DNA of 64,000 bases from Actinomadura sp. J1-007 (GCF_009793335.1 NZ_WING01000001.1:5518001-5582000), one strand, 5' to 3'. Positions 35,099 through 44,299 are shown, counted from the stretch's first letter. Notes: generated by a model not told the origin, from the letters alone. Program-made: numbers and translations.

Positions 35099-35716
35099 TT
35101 ACCGGCTTGGGGTCGGGGTGGGTGAGTGTGCTTTGAGAGGGAGGGAGCGCTGGCAGGGCGGGGCGGTTCGGTACGCCTGTGCGAGTGCGGCGTTGCGGTC
35201 CACCAGGCTCAGCAGGTCCGGGCCCTTGGGGGCGAGGCTGTGGAGGGCCGTGGACACGTACAGCAGCGGGAGGTTGGCTCCCGCCGCCATCATCGAGCCG
35301 CTGCCGCGAGCGAAGGACTCGGCTCGCTTGATATCGGGAATCCTGTCCTTCAGACCGCGGATATAGGCGGCCACCACCTCGTCCCCTCCGGCGACCGGTG
35401 CGTGACCGATCCCTTCGAACGTGGTCACTCCCAGACGTAGTTGCTGACCGATGTTCTTGATGAACGCCCGCACCTGGGCCCGCGGTGGATTCGAGGTGGT
35501 CGGCACCTCGGTGCCGGCCATTTGCTGGACGTGCGAATCGGCGGCGCAGACCTTGCTCACCCAAGCGACCATGGCCTGGTCGGCGGCCGTCGGGCTCGAC
35601 GAAGCGGGCTTGCCGGATGGGCCGCTCTCGTGCTTGTCCGACGAGCACCCCGCCAACCCTGTGGCGGCCGTGAGCAGGGAGAGCGGGATGGCAAGAGGTG
35701 CTCGTTTCTTCAGCAT
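35099..35716 (-). CDS. predicted lipoprotein of unknown function
   Basis: 205 residues from ATG 35716. The signal peptide is KKRAPLAIPLSLLTAATGLA followed by a lipobox (LAGC, Cys near residue 23), so it is probably anchored to the outer face of the membrane. The mature part begins with a Ser/Pro linker. It then has a helical domain (MVAWVSKVCAADSHVQQMAG, then KNIGQQLRLGVTTFEGIG), which places two further Cys in positions suited to a disulfide. It resembles small secreted helical proteins seen in actinomycetes; no named family is recognised. Confidence 0.75.
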   Translation of the reverse strand: MLKKRAPLAIPLSLLTAATGLAGCSSDKHESGPSGKPASSSPTAADQAMVAWVSKVCAADSHVQQMAGTEVPTTSNPPRAQVRAFIKNIGQQLRLGVTTFEGIGHAPVAGGDEVVAAYIRGLKDRIPDIKRAESFARGSGSMMAAGANLPLLYVSTALHSLAPKGPDLLSLVDRNAALAQAYRTAPPCQRSLPLKAHSPTPTPSR

Positions 35717-35943
35717 GACCTGGCCCGACTGTTGTCACCGCGGTGGGGAGTCCATGTGCGAGCCCAGAGAGTAGACCCCGTTTCCCGGGAGGGGTCCCCT
35801 ACGCCGAACCGGAGCCGCCCACACCGCTGATCGGCGTCGCCTGGGCCGAGGACGCGATCCGTTCGTGGATTTCCGTGGCGGCTAAACCGGGCTGCATGGG
35901 GGTGCCGGGGCGTGAGGTCGTGCCGTAGGTTCAGCGGGCGGTT

Positions 35944-37139
35944 TCAGGGATGCCAGCACAGTTCTGGTGGTGCCCCGTCCCTGTAGTAGTCGATGTCGAG
36001 CATGGTGGCCCATCCGGGTCGCCAGGACGGGTCGCGTCGCGCCATTTCCTCGCGTAGCGCGTCCAGGGGTTCGTGCACGTAGAAGCCCTGCCAGAACGAG
36101 GGGCGGTGGTCGTAGGCGCGCTCGACGCTCACCTCGTGCAAAGGCGCTTGGACGCGCACGTGCAACCAGCGTCCCGAGCGTTCGTCGCCTTCCTCTTCCC
36201 TCCACGCGTTGAGCAGTTTGCAGAAGTCCTCATCGAGCCAGCCCTCGCCATCGGGGTGACGAAAGGCGAACGGGTGCCGCGGGTGCCCGATGAAGGCCGC
36301 CCTGATCTCTTCGTGCCCGTTGGCTCGCATCCACCCGACCACCCCGTCCAGGGCGTCACCGGCGGCGGGGACCGGCCGTTCCGCTTCCCGCGCGGCGCTC
36401 ATGGCGGCCCCGATGATGCTCCTGGCCTGCGCCGGCTCGATGACCACCACGCGGCGCCCCGCGGGCTCCCCGTTTCCCGCCGGGATCTCGGGCCGAACGG
36501 AACCCGGGCCACCCCCAGCTCTTCCGCGACCGCCAGGGCGCCGTCAACGTCGAAGATCCCGTCCGTGTCGTCGAGGTCGAACTCCTCGGCCAGGATCTCG
36601 GGGTCCAGCGGGCCGATCAACGCCTCGATCACGGCCCGGTCCACCGTACGGGCGCGGCACGCGCTCACCAGCGCGTCGTACGCGGTGACCGCGTCGCGGT
36701 ACTCCTCGGCGAGCTCCCAGTACCGTTCGTCGGCGCCTCCGGACCCGCACCCGGCCCCGTCCCTCATGCCCTCCGGGTACGGGGTCCGCGCCCAGGACTC
36801 CCCGTCCCACCAGTAGACGAACGCCAGGATCTCCGCGTCGCGGATCGTTCTGTCGAGCCATTCCCACGGCAGCCACTCGGGCCCGCCCGCGAGCAGGTCG
36901 ATGGGCAGCGCCTGGCTGCGGGTCTGGCTGTGGTCGCTGTCGTAGCCGTAGACGACCGCCCGTCCGCCCTCGACCCACGAGACGCCCCACCAGCCGTTCC
37001 CGACGTCCATCCCCCGCAGGCCGCCGTCCGCCGGTTCGAAGCCCATGTCCATGGCCGGGATGAGCGCGGGCAGCACGGCCAACGCCGCCGCCTCCGCCCA
37101 CACCTCGTCGGGATGGGGCAGCGTGATCTCGTTCGACAT
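35944..37139 (-). pseudogene. uncharacterised protein, single-base frameshift
   Basis: Two overlapping frames form one protein. The first (from ATG 37139) begins EITLPHPDEVWAEAAALAV and runs to ELGVARVPFGP. The other continues EIPAGNGEPAGRRVVVIEPA to ELCWHP at 35944. One additional base at the GGG of 36490-36492 joins them as GPEIPAGNG and gives 398 residues (1196 + 1 = 399 codons). The protein is acidic, Trp-rich and soluble, with a helical middle. I do not recognise the family. A frameshift explains the otherwise odd 50-base overlap of two unrelated frames. Confidence 0.65.
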
Positions 37140-37219
37140 GAAGCTGTGCTACCACGCGAGTACGACAGCCGTCTTTGAAACAGATCCCGGCGGACCGAGC
37201 CGAACGCGGTCGGCGCTGG

Positions 37220-38152
37220 TCAAGGGTGCAGGACGACCTTGATGCCTCCGGAGGCCCGGTCGCCCGCCACGCGGAACGCCTCCGCGGCGTCGTCGAGGGG
37301 GAAGCGGTGGGTGATCACCGTCCGCGCGATCTCGGGGTCGCCGGCGAGCAGCGCCGCGGCCTGCTCGGTGTCGCGGACGCCGCCGTGCCTGCCGTACGCG
37401 ATGGAGTGGACGTAGGTGAGCTCCTTGACCAGGCTGGCGATGCCCGGGATGGGAGCGGTGTGCTGGTACACGCCCAGCAGCACGACGCGGCCGCCGGGGC
37501 GCGCGAGCTCGGCGCACCGGGCGAGGCCGGCCTCGCTGCCCGCGGCGTCGATCACGACGTCGTAGACGCCTGCCGCCGAGCCGACGCCCAGGCGTTCCGC
37601 TGCCACCCTCTGGTGCTTGTGGCGCACCTCGGCATCGACCTCGAAGCCGCGCCGCCGGGCCGTCGCGGCGGCCAGCAGCCCGATGCTGCCGCCGCCGACG
37701 ACCGCGACCCGTTCCCCCGGCTCCAGCGCCGCGCTGCGGACGCCGTGCCCGGCCACCGCGGCGGGCTCAACGAGGCAGGCGTCGCGCACGTCCAGACCGG
37801 GTGGGAGCTGAACGAGCATGTCCTCGGCGACCGTTACGGCCTCGCACATGCCGCCGTCCCGGAAGATGCCGAGCGTTCCATGCTCCGGGGCGCCGCACCT
37901 CTGGACGTGGCCGACGCGGCATTGGTCGCACTCCCCGCAGTAGACCGTGGGTTCGACGGCGTAGGAGCGTCCGTCGGCTGCGGTGCCGGCGAACTCGTGG
38001 CCGTAGATGTAGCCCTGGACGCCGTTCGCCGCGAAGCCGACGTCGGTCCCGCAGATGCCGATCGAGGCGATGGCGAGGCGGGTCCCGGGACCGTCCGGAT
38101 CGTCGGCCTCGGTCACGCGGATGCCCTGGTCTGTGTTCCGTACGGCACGCAT
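37220..38152 (-). CDS. zinc-containing alcohol/polyol dehydrogenase
   Basis: 310 residues from ATG 38152, with GAAGGGG upstream. The catalytic zinc region is SIGICGTDVGFAANG and GHEFAGTAA. The structural zinc site has four Cys (YCGECDQCRVGHVQRC). NAD(P) binding is VAVVGGGSIGLLAAATARRR. Medium-chain dehydrogenases oxidise alcohols, sugars or threonine-like substrates. It is divergent from a TetR regulator with a 9-bp-arm inverted repeat between them, so it is probably TetR-repressed. Slightly short N-terminally, but all key residues are present. Confidence 0.9.
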   Translation of the reverse strand: MRAVRNTDQGIRVTEADDPDGPGTRLAIASIGICGTDVGFAANGVQGYIYGHEFAGTAADGRSYAVEPTVYCGECDQCRVGHVQRCGAPEHGTLGIFRDGGMCEAVTVAEDMLVQLPPGLDVRDACLVEPAAVAGHGVRSAALEPGERVAVVGGGSIGLLAAATARRRGFEVDAEVRHKHQRVAAERLGVGSAAGVYDVVIDAAGSEAGLARCAELARPGGRVVLLGVYQHTAPIPGIASLVKELTYVHSIAYGRHGGVRDTEQAAALLAGDPEIARTVITHRFPLDDAAEAFRVAGDRASGGIKVVLHP

Positions 38153-38174
38153 GGCGGTCCCCTTCACCTGCTGT

Positions 38175-38219
38175 TATGCGAACGGCGTTAGCTTAGCTTA
38201 AGTGATTTATGTTCGCATA
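38175..38219. promoter_or_regulatory. inverted repeat between the dehydrogenase and TetR genes
   Basis: TATGCGAAC (38175-38183) and GTTCGCATA (38211-38219) are perfect inverted copies 27 bases apart, in an AT-richer spacer. Likely paired half-sites for the TetR protein at 38230. Confidence 0.6.
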
Positions 38220-38229
38220 GCGTCTACCC

Positions 38230-39003
38230 TTGGCCTGTGCGCGAACCGATGACGACCGCCGGGCAGGGGAGCCGCCGCCGGAACAAGGGGAACCGCGGCC
38301 GGGAACGGCCGCCTGGTGGCTCGCCCGCGAGACGGAACCGGCGCGGCAGCGGCGCCGCCGGTCGCTGACCCTTGAGGGCATCCTCGACGCGTCCATGGCC
38401 CTGCTCGATTCACGCGGGGTCGCCGCGCTGACCATGCGCAACGTCGCCGAGGCGCTCGGCTGCACGCAGGCGTCGCTCTACCGCCACGTGCGCAACCGCG
38501 AGGAACTGGTCACCCTGCTGGTCGACCGGGCGGTCAGCGTGGCGAGCTCGCCTCCGCCGGACGGCGCGGACTGGGCCGGGAAGGCGGCGTGGTCCGCCCG
38601 CCTGTTCCGCGACCACCTGCGCCGGCATCCCGGCGTGGCCTCGCTCCTTCGCGGGACCGAACGGCTCGGTCCCAACTCCCTGACCGGGGTGGAGTACGCC
38701 CTCGGACTGTTCATCGGCGCGGGCCTCAGCCCCCGGCTCGCCTCCGCCGCCGCGTCGTCGCTGGCCACCTTCGTCATCGGCTCGGTGAACTTCAACCTCG
38801 GCCTCGACAGCCGGGACCCCGAAGAGCGCCACCACCGGCGACGGCTGTACCGCTCGCGAGACGCCGCCGCCTTCCCGCTGCTCGTCCAGCACGCCGAAAC
38901 CCTCGCGGACGTCACCAGCGACGACGAGTTCGAAGTCGGCCTCAACGCGTTGCTGACCGGCTTCCGCGCCCTGATCGAGAACGCGGAAGCCACACGCGAC
39001 TGA
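38230..39003 (+). CDS. TetR-family regulator
   Basis: 257 residues. The only usable in-frame start is TTG 38230; no ATG or GTG follows before the HTH. A Pro/Glu/Arg-rich N-terminal extension of about 45 residues precedes the HTH (LTLEGILDASMALLDSRGVA, then MRNVAEALGCTQASLYRHVR). The C-terminal ligand domain includes LASAAASSLATFVIGSVNF. It lies divergent from the zinc dehydrogenase and presumably controls it via the inverted repeat at 38175-38219. A pattern of TetR_C domain with long N-terminal tail is common among actinomycete regulators. Confidence 0.88.
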   Translation: MACARTDDDRRAGEPPPEQGEPRPGTAAWWLARETEPARQRRRRSLTLEGILDASMALLDSRGVAALTMRNVAEALGCTQASLYRHVRNREELVTLLVDRAVSVASSPPPDGADWAGKAAWSARLFRDHLRRHPGVASLLRGTERLGPNSLTGVEYALGLFIGAGLSPRLASAAASSLATFVIGSVNFNLGLDSRDPEERHHRRRLYRSRDAAAFPLLVQHAETLADVTSDDEFEVGLNALLTGFRALIENAEATRD

Positions 39004-39114
39004 AGCGCGTCACCCGGCGCCGAACGAGCCCCCTGTGCTCACCGGAATCCGTTCTGTCACACGGGACGGATATCGTGCCCGCGACTGGTGCCGAGCATGG
39101 GAGGGCAGCGCCCG

Positions 39115-39705
39115 ATGACCGAGACCGCTGGAAGCACCGACCCGCGGCCGCAGGTGAGTTCCGCGCTGGACCAGACCCAGCGCCAGGTCGACGCGCTCAA
39201 CGCCGACGACCTCGGCCGTCCGACACCGTGCGCCGACTACGACGTCCGGACGCTCCTCGCGCACATCATCGCCGTGCTGCGCAAGCTCACGGCCGCCGGC
39301 CGGGGCGAGGACGCGAGCGCCGTGACCGACCCCGCCACCGACATCACCGGCGGGTGGAGCGACGAGTTCCGCCAGGCCCGGACGGGTTTCGAGCAGGTCT
39401 GGTCGGCCGACGCCGTGCTCGACATGAACTGCACCTTGCCGTGGGCCACCATGCCGGGCCGCGAGGTGCTCGACACCTACACGCACGAGTTCACCATCCA
39501 TTCCTGGGACCTCGCTCGCGCCACCGGCCGCCTGAACGATCTCGACCCGACCCTGGCCGAGGCGGCGCTGGACTGGTTCACGACCCATGTGCCCGCGGAT
39601 TCCCGCAGCGACAACGGACCGTTCGGCCCAGTCGTCGAAGTCGCCGCCGACGCGGACGTCTACACCAGACTCGCCGGCAACGCCGGCCGCCCAGTACAGA
39701 AGTAG
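39115..39705 (+). CDS. TIGR03086-type DinB/maleylpyruvate-isomerase-like protein
   Basis: 196 residues from ATG 39115, with GGAGGG nine bases upstream; an alternative start is 39097. The four-helix bundle family is recognised from LDQTQRQVDALNADDLGRPT, CADYDVRTLLAHIIAVLRKL (metal-binding His) and VLDTYTHEFTIHSWDLARAT (two further His). Members use a metal and, in actinomycetes, mycothiol for isomerase or transferase reactions. Substrate unknown. A 15-bp repeat array begins 25 bases after the stop. Confidence 0.88.
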   Translation: MTETAGSTDPRPQVSSALDQTQRQVDALNADDLGRPTPCADYDVRTLLAHIIAVLRKLTAAGRGEDASAVTDPATDITGGWSDEFRQARTGFEQVWSADAVLDMNCTLPWATMPGREVLDTYTHEFTIHSWDLARATGRLNDLDPTLAEAALDWFTTHVPADSRSDNGPFGPVVEVAADADVYTRLAGNAGRPVQK

Positions 39706-39729
39706 CCCTCACACAGCCGACCCCACCTC

Positions 39730-39924
39730 GGCTGACCGTATGTCGGCCGTCCGCACGTCGGGCGACCGCACGTCGGCCGTCCGCGCCTCGGCCGTCCGCA
39801 CGTCGGGCGTCCGCACGTCGGGCGACCGCGTGTTGGCCGTCCGCGCCTCGGGCGTCCGCACGTCGGCCGTCCGCGCCTCGGCCGACCGCACCTCGGCCGT
39901 CCGCGTGTTGGCCGACCGTATGTC
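39730..39924. repeat. minisatellite: 13 tandem copies of a 15-bp unit
   Basis: Thirteen units of 15 bp, variants of GGCCGTCCGCACGTC. The first (39730-39744) and last (39910-39924) are almost identical. The period keeps several frames open on both strands. On the minus strand one frame reads A-[D/E/N]-[V/I/A]-R-[T/S], close to a pentapeptide repeat. Confidence 0.9.
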
Positions 39925-40291
39925 GGCTGACCTGACCGCGTGCGCTGAGCAACGAGCCGAGCCGCGTGCATGTCGCCGGGGCCTGACCGTACAGATCGCT
40001 TGACTCCGCCTGCTCGACGTCCGGTGCGGCGCGTTTCCGGTGTTCTCCGGCTGAACTCGTTGAATGCACGCGCGGTCACCGCAGGGACGCTCCCGGGACG
40101 CCGCAACACGGGGATGATCACGTATGGGCTTCCGCGAGGGGGCCCGGTCGCGTAACAGGGCGCGCGGCAGCAGCGCGGGCCGGGCGTGAACACACTGGCC
40201 GCAGTGGTGGCAGAAAGGCGTCCGGCGGAGCCCGGCGGATGGCGTCAGGAAGGGGCGGTGCGGCAGTAGCTCAAACGTGCGAAACGTTGCG
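39925..40291. other. no supported gene
   Basis: GC-rich spacer between the repeat array and the TetR gene. Long open frames on the minus strand run into the repeats, but their upstream parts are Arg/Pro/Ser-rich and match nothing I know. Confidence 0.4.
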
Positions 40292-40885
40292 TCATCTTGA
40301 ACGGCCGGGATGCCCTCGGGTGGCCGAAGCGGCCTTTTGCACGTCGCCGAGGGCCCGCCGGGCGATGACACCGAACTCCTCGGTGCAGTCCTGGTCGTTC
40401 CATCGCCCGTAAGCGATTTCCAAGGCGAGTGCCCCGAGTTCCGCCGCCACTCGGGCGACGAGGCCGGGTACACCGCGGTCCGCTAGGGCCCGGGCTACCG
40501 AAGCGGTGAGCCTTACTCCCTTCAGCGCTTCGCGTTCTTGGAGATCGGGATTGGCCTCGATCACCGCTCGCCTGCGGACGGTGAACGCGCGCCGGGCGGG
40601 TGTGAAGACGTCCCGTCCGAGTGCGTCCAGAGCGCACGCCACAGCTTCGAGCGGGGCGGCTTCCGCGGGGGCGGCCGCGATCGCCGTGGTGAGCCGCTCG
40701 GTCAGCGCGTCCTCGCCGAAGAGCACCTCGCGCTTGTCGCGGAAGTGCCGGAAGAAGGTGCTCTTGGCGAGTCCCGCGCGTCGCGCGATGTCGAGCACGG
40801 TCGTGTTCTCGTAACCGCGTTCCGCGAACAGTTCGAGCGCGGCGTCGGCGAGCCGTTGCGATGCGTTGGGTTCCCAGCGAGCCAC
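40292..40885 (-). CDS. TetR-family regulator
   Basis: 197 residues from GTG 40885. The HTH is clear: LADAALELFAERGYENTTVL, then IARRAGLAKSTFFRHFRDKR. The C-terminal effector domain includes LALEIAYGRWNDQD. It is divergent from the quinone-oxidoreductase-like gene at 40966. The 80-base gap contains two GGAC-N3-GTCC palindromes, so it very probably represses both genes. The C-terminal tail is Arg/Gly-rich. Confidence 0.93.
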   Translation of the reverse strand: MARWEPNASQRLADAALELFAERGYENTTVLDIARRAGLAKSTFFRHFRDKREVLFGEDALTERLTTAIAAAPAEAAPLEAVACALDALGRDVFTPARRAFTVRRRAVIEANPDLQEREALKGVRLTASVARALADRGVPGLVARVAAELGALALEIAYGRWNDQDCTEEFGVIARRALGDVQKAASATRGHPGRSR

Positions 40886-40898
40886 GGGCCCAGCCTAC

Positions 40899-40942
40899 GG
40901 GACTCGGTCCCGTCACCGGGTACAGTGACAGGACCAAGTCCC
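40899..40942. promoter_or_regulatory. twin operator between TetR and oxidoreductase genes
   Basis: Palindrome GGGAC-TCG-GTCCC (40899-40911) and GGAC-CAA-GTCC (40931-40941), with centres 31 bp apart (about three helical turns). Both continue into [A/G]TCAC. This is a typical dual TetR site covering the divergent promoters. Confidence 0.75.
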
Positions 40943-40965
40943 ATCACTGAGCGTGGAGGAACGCC

Positions 40966-41889
40966 ATGAGCCGAGCCGTCATGTACGAGACGTTCGGAGG
41001 GCCCGAGGTCCTGGAGCTGCGCGAGGTCCCGGAGCCGCACGCGGGAACGGGCGAGGTGCGCGTACGGGTGGCCGCCGTCGGCCTCAACCCCATGGACTGG
41101 GCGCTGTCCTCGTCACCGGAGACGGCGCAGCGGTTCGGCATCACGCTGCCGTCGGGCTTCGCCACCGACTTCGCGGGCACCGTGGACGAGGTCGGCGAAG
41201 GAGTCTCCGGCTTCACCGTGGGCGACCGCGTCTACGGAGGCGCGGCCGGCCGGGCCGCCGCCGACTTCGTGGTGGTCGCCCCCTCCGGGGCCGGCACCCT
41301 CCTCCGCACTCCGGCGGCGATCAGCGACGAGGTCGCCGGCACGCTCCCGGTGGCCGGGCTGACCGCCTCGGCGGCGCTCGCGGTGATCGGCGTCAAGGCC
41401 GGTGACACCGTCCTGATCGGAGGCGCCGCCGGCGGTGTCGGCGTCTTCGCCGTCCAGCTCGCCAGGCTCGCCGGCGCCCGGGTGATCGGAACCGCGTCCG
41501 AAGGCACCCGCGACTTCCTCCGGGGGCTCGGCGCCGAACCCGTCACCTACGGCCCCGGCCTGGAGGAACGGGTGCGCGAGATCGTTCCCGACGGGGTGAG
41601 CGCCGCGACCGACCTGTTCGGCACGCAGACGGCCGAGGCGGCGCTCGCGCTGGGTGTCCCCGCGGAACGGATCTCCACGATCGCCGCCGGCCCCAACCCG
41701 CCCGGAGGCGTGCGCGCGACCAGCGGCTTCGACGCGCGCCCCGAGGACCTGAACCGGATCGCCGACGCCATCGCCGTCGGCGAGATCACCGTCCCGATCG
41801 CGGCCGCCTTCCCCCTCGAACAGATCCAGGAAGCCGTACGACTCCAGGCCGGTCGCCACGTCCACGGAAAGATCGTCATCAACCTCTGA
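40966..41889 (+). CDS. NADP-dependent quinone oxidoreductase-like protein
   Basis: 307 residues from ATG 40966, with GGAGGA upstream. It has the MDR superfamily fold without zinc ligands: VGLNPMDWALSSSPETAQRF near the N-terminus, FATDFAGTVDEVGEG, and the NADPH motif IGGAAGGVGVFAVQLARLAG. It ends with IQEAVRLQAGRHVHGKIVI, the usual family C-terminus. It reduces quinones or conjugated carbonyls. Controlled by the adjacent TetR through paired palindromes, it is likely a response to reactive electrophiles. Confidence 0.93.
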   Translation: MSRAVMYETFGGPEVLELREVPEPHAGTGEVRVRVAAVGLNPMDWALSSSPETAQRFGITLPSGFATDFAGTVDEVGEGVSGFTVGDRVYGGAAGRAAADFVVVAPSGAGTLLRTPAAISDEVAGTLPVAGLTASAALAVIGVKAGDTVLIGGAAGGVGVFAVQLARLAGARVIGTASEGTRDFLRGLGAEPVTYGPGLEERVREIVPDGVSAATDLFGTQTAEAALALGVPAERISTIAAGPNPPGGVRATSGFDARPEDLNRIADAIAVGEITVPIAAAFPLEQIQEAVRLQAGRHVHGKIVINL

Positions 41890-41939
41890 GGGCCCGGCTG
41901 CCACCGGCACCCCGCACAAGCCAGCCTGGTACCGGCTAC

Positions 41940-42117
41940 CCGCGCAGACCCGCCCGGCACCGGCGCCGCAACGTCGCAGAACGCTGCTTCAACCGGCTCA
42001 AGCAATGGCGCGCTATCGCCCCCCGCTACGACGAACTCGCCCGCCACTACCAAGCGGCTCACCCTGATCAGCGCCCTGCTCTCCTCTGGATCAACACATC
42101 ATTCGCCGGACAGGCCC
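41940..42117 (+). pseudogene. IS5-type transposase C-terminal remnant
   Basis: The frame reads HRRRNVAERCFNRLKQWRAI, then APRYDELARHYQAA, which is the conserved C-terminal block of IS5-family DDE transposases (catalytic Glu in NVAERCF). After YQAA the frame is disturbed but LLWINTSFAGQAL is still legible. The N-terminal half and inverted repeats are not present, so this is a dead fragment. Confidence 0.75.
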
Positions 42118-42266
42118 TAAGGGCGGCGTGTATCGCGGGCGTATCGAAGAACACATATGCCACCGCAACCATCCTCCGGCTTGGGTGTGAAGGCATGGGC
42201 CCACAGCGGGCCGTGCCGTGGCATAGGGGCCCCGGCTTCGAAGGCGACCGCGAAAAGGGGAAGGCC

Positions 42267-43576
42267 ATGGCCGAGGACGGAGAATGGGGTCGGCGTTCGC
42301 TGCTGCGGCGTGCCGCCGTGGTGGCCGGTGTCGCCGCGGCCGCACCGCTGCTGGGTAAGACGGCCACGGCTCACGCCGGCAGCGAGGACGCGGACACGTT
42401 GTTCCAGGCCGGGAAGTTCGAACGAGCCGGCCGCATGTACGAGGAGATCATCAAAAAGGACCCTGAGAACGCGCACGCCGCACGTCAGCGCGGCTATGTG
42501 GGGCTCCTGGGCAACAAGTTCCCCGAGGCCGAGAAATACCTCACGATGGCCCTGAACCTGGCACCCGACGACAAGCAGACCAACCGGTTGCTGGCCGATT
42601 GCTACACCCGGCAGGACAAACTCTCCCTGGCCGCACCCCGCTGGCGGGCGGCCGGTGAGGAAGCCTACGCCGAACAGTTCCAGGCGATCCACGGCACGCC
42701 GTATCAGGTCCACGGCGACGTCGCGCGGCTGCCATGGCAGCAGACGGACCCGTTCCCGCTGGTGGAAGCCTCGATCAATGGCGGCCCGCCGAAGAGCTTC
42801 ACGTTCTACACCCACATCGACTCGTTGGGCGTGTCCGCGAAACTCGCCAAGGAGACCGGGCTGAGCGTCGTGGCCAAGCAGAAGATCGAGGCGTTCGGCG
42901 ACATCATCTGGCTGTACTACGGAGTGCTGGAATCCTTCAAGATGGGCGGCATCGAACTGCGCAACCTCCCGGTGGGGTGGTCGGAGCGGGAGTCGGGGGA
43001 GAGGTCGCCCCCGAGGCCCACGACGGCATGATCGGCACGTGGGTCTTCTACCACTTGCTGCCCACCTTCGACTACGCGGGCAGGTCGCTGATCCTGCGCC
43101 GCCGCACCCCCGAGACGGCTCGAAGGGCACGCGCTGACGCCGCACGCGCGGGTGCCAGGCCGCTGCCGTTGTGGCTGGCCGATGACCACCTGCTGTACAC
43201 CGAGGGCAGCGTCGCCGACGCCGCCGCCTCCGACACAGGGGTGGTGTCCCTGAACATCGGCGGGACCGGCGAACAGGTCGCGGGAATCTCCGAGGAAACG
43301 GCCAAGCGGTTGGGGGTCCGCATCGACTACGACCGCCCGTTCGCGTCCTTTGCCGGAGGCCAGCCCGTCGTCGCCTACCCCTGCTACCCCAAGGAGGTCC
43401 GGCTCGGTGACATCACCGCCAAGGGCGTCTATTGCTACGCGGGTGGAAAGAACACGCTCGGCGGCGAAGGGTTCTACAAGCTGGCCGGCTTCGACCACGC
43501 CTTCCACAAACCCACCAACATCACACTCGATTTCACCACCATGAACGCCTACATCGCCCGAGGCAAGGCCACCTGA
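42267..43576 (+). pseudogene. Tat-signal TPR protein with aspartyl-protease-like domain, frameshifted
   Basis: ATG 42267 follows GGGGAAGG. The N-terminus is a twin-arginine signal (GRRSLLRRAAVVAGVAAAAP). TPR-like helices follow (ADTLFQAGKFERAGRMYEEI, then FPEAEKYLTMALNLAPDDKQ). Next comes a retropepsin-like fold in which the first D-T-G is replaced (FTFYTHIDSLG). The second half is in another frame and has DTGVVSLNIGGTG. One extra base near 42988-42998 joins NLPVGWS with GEVAPEAHDGMIGTW and gives 436 residues (1310 + 1 = 437 codons). It is exported, folded before transport, and of unknown function. A strong terminator follows. Confidence 0.7.
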
Positions 43577-43589
43577 TCGCCGCGGTCGC

Positions 43590-43628
43590 ACGGCCCCAGC
43601 CCGGAATCACCACACCGGCTGGGGCCGT
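43590..43628 (+). terminator. perfect hairpin terminator
   Basis: ACGGCCCCAGCC (43590-43601) pairs fully with GGCTGGGGCCGT (43617-43628) around a 15-base loop, starting 14 bases after the upstream stop codon. No T-run. Confidence 0.8.
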
Positions 43629-43834
43629 CCCCATTCAACCGGCATTGACACCGCGACCACCCCTTCGCCCCGGTGGCCACCGAGCCCCACGGACGCCATC
43701 ACGGCGTGGCCCTGTCGAACGGCACCGGGCCGTTCACCGTCGCCATCGATGAACCCCCGGCCCCTCGATGGACCTACCGGCCGCATGGGCTCGTATCCCC
43801 GCGGTCGCGGCGTTCACCCGTCAGGACTGCCCGG

Positions 43835-44299
43835 TCAGCCGGCGTCCGGCCCGGGCCGGAGGTGAACCGCCCGCCGGGACTCGTACCAGGTCTCGCCGAC
43901 GGGCTCGCCCGCCATGTTCCAGCTCCAGGAGATCGTCGGGGTGATGCGCAGGTAGTGGCCGGGCCCCACCATGCCCACCCTCTCCACAGGCCCGTCCGCT
44001 TCCCCGTACACCCGAACGCCGCGCACGATGAACGGATCGAACGAGACCATGTCGTCCACCACGAAAGCGACCTTCGAACGGCCCTGGCCGACGTTGCGGA
44101 ACTTGCGGGTATGCAGGACCGAATCGCCCGAGCCCCCCACCCAGAAGCAGCTCCCATCGAACTCGAAGGCGACCGGAACCACATCCGGCTGTTCTTCCGC
44201 GCAGAGACTCGCGAGCCGGGCAAGCGGCTGCGACCGTAGAAAAGCGACCTCTTCCTCGGTGAATGACACGAGCATCTCCCTCGAACGATCCAGGCCCAC
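43835..44299 (-). CDS. PPOX-fold F420-type oxidoreductase
   Basis: 154 residues from GTG 44299; ATG 44275 is an alternative start (MLVSFTEEEVAFLRSQPLAR) and matches where relatives begin. The split-barrel fold is shown by LARLASLCAEEQPDVVPVAF, FWVGGSGDSVLHTRKFRNV and KVAFVVDDMVSFDPFIVRG. It resembles PPOX-class F420-dependent or flavin-binding enzymes common in actinomycetes; the cofactor cannot be fixed from sequence. The literal frame of the neighbouring ArsR gene overruns it, but only because of a frameshift. Confidence 0.85.
   Translation of the reverse strand: MGLDRSREMLVSFTEEEVAFLRSQPLARLASLCAEEQPDVVPVAFEFDGSCFWVGGSGDSVLHTRKFRNVGQGRSKVAFVVDDMVSFDPFIVRGVRVYGEADGPVERVGMVGPGHYLRITPTISWSWNMAGEPVGETWYESRRAVHLRPGPDAG

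Noticed and set aside
39578..40473. A pentapeptide-repeat gene on the minus strand
   Set aside because: The repeat period keeps several frames open at once, and the sequence upstream of the array in each frame looks non-coding.
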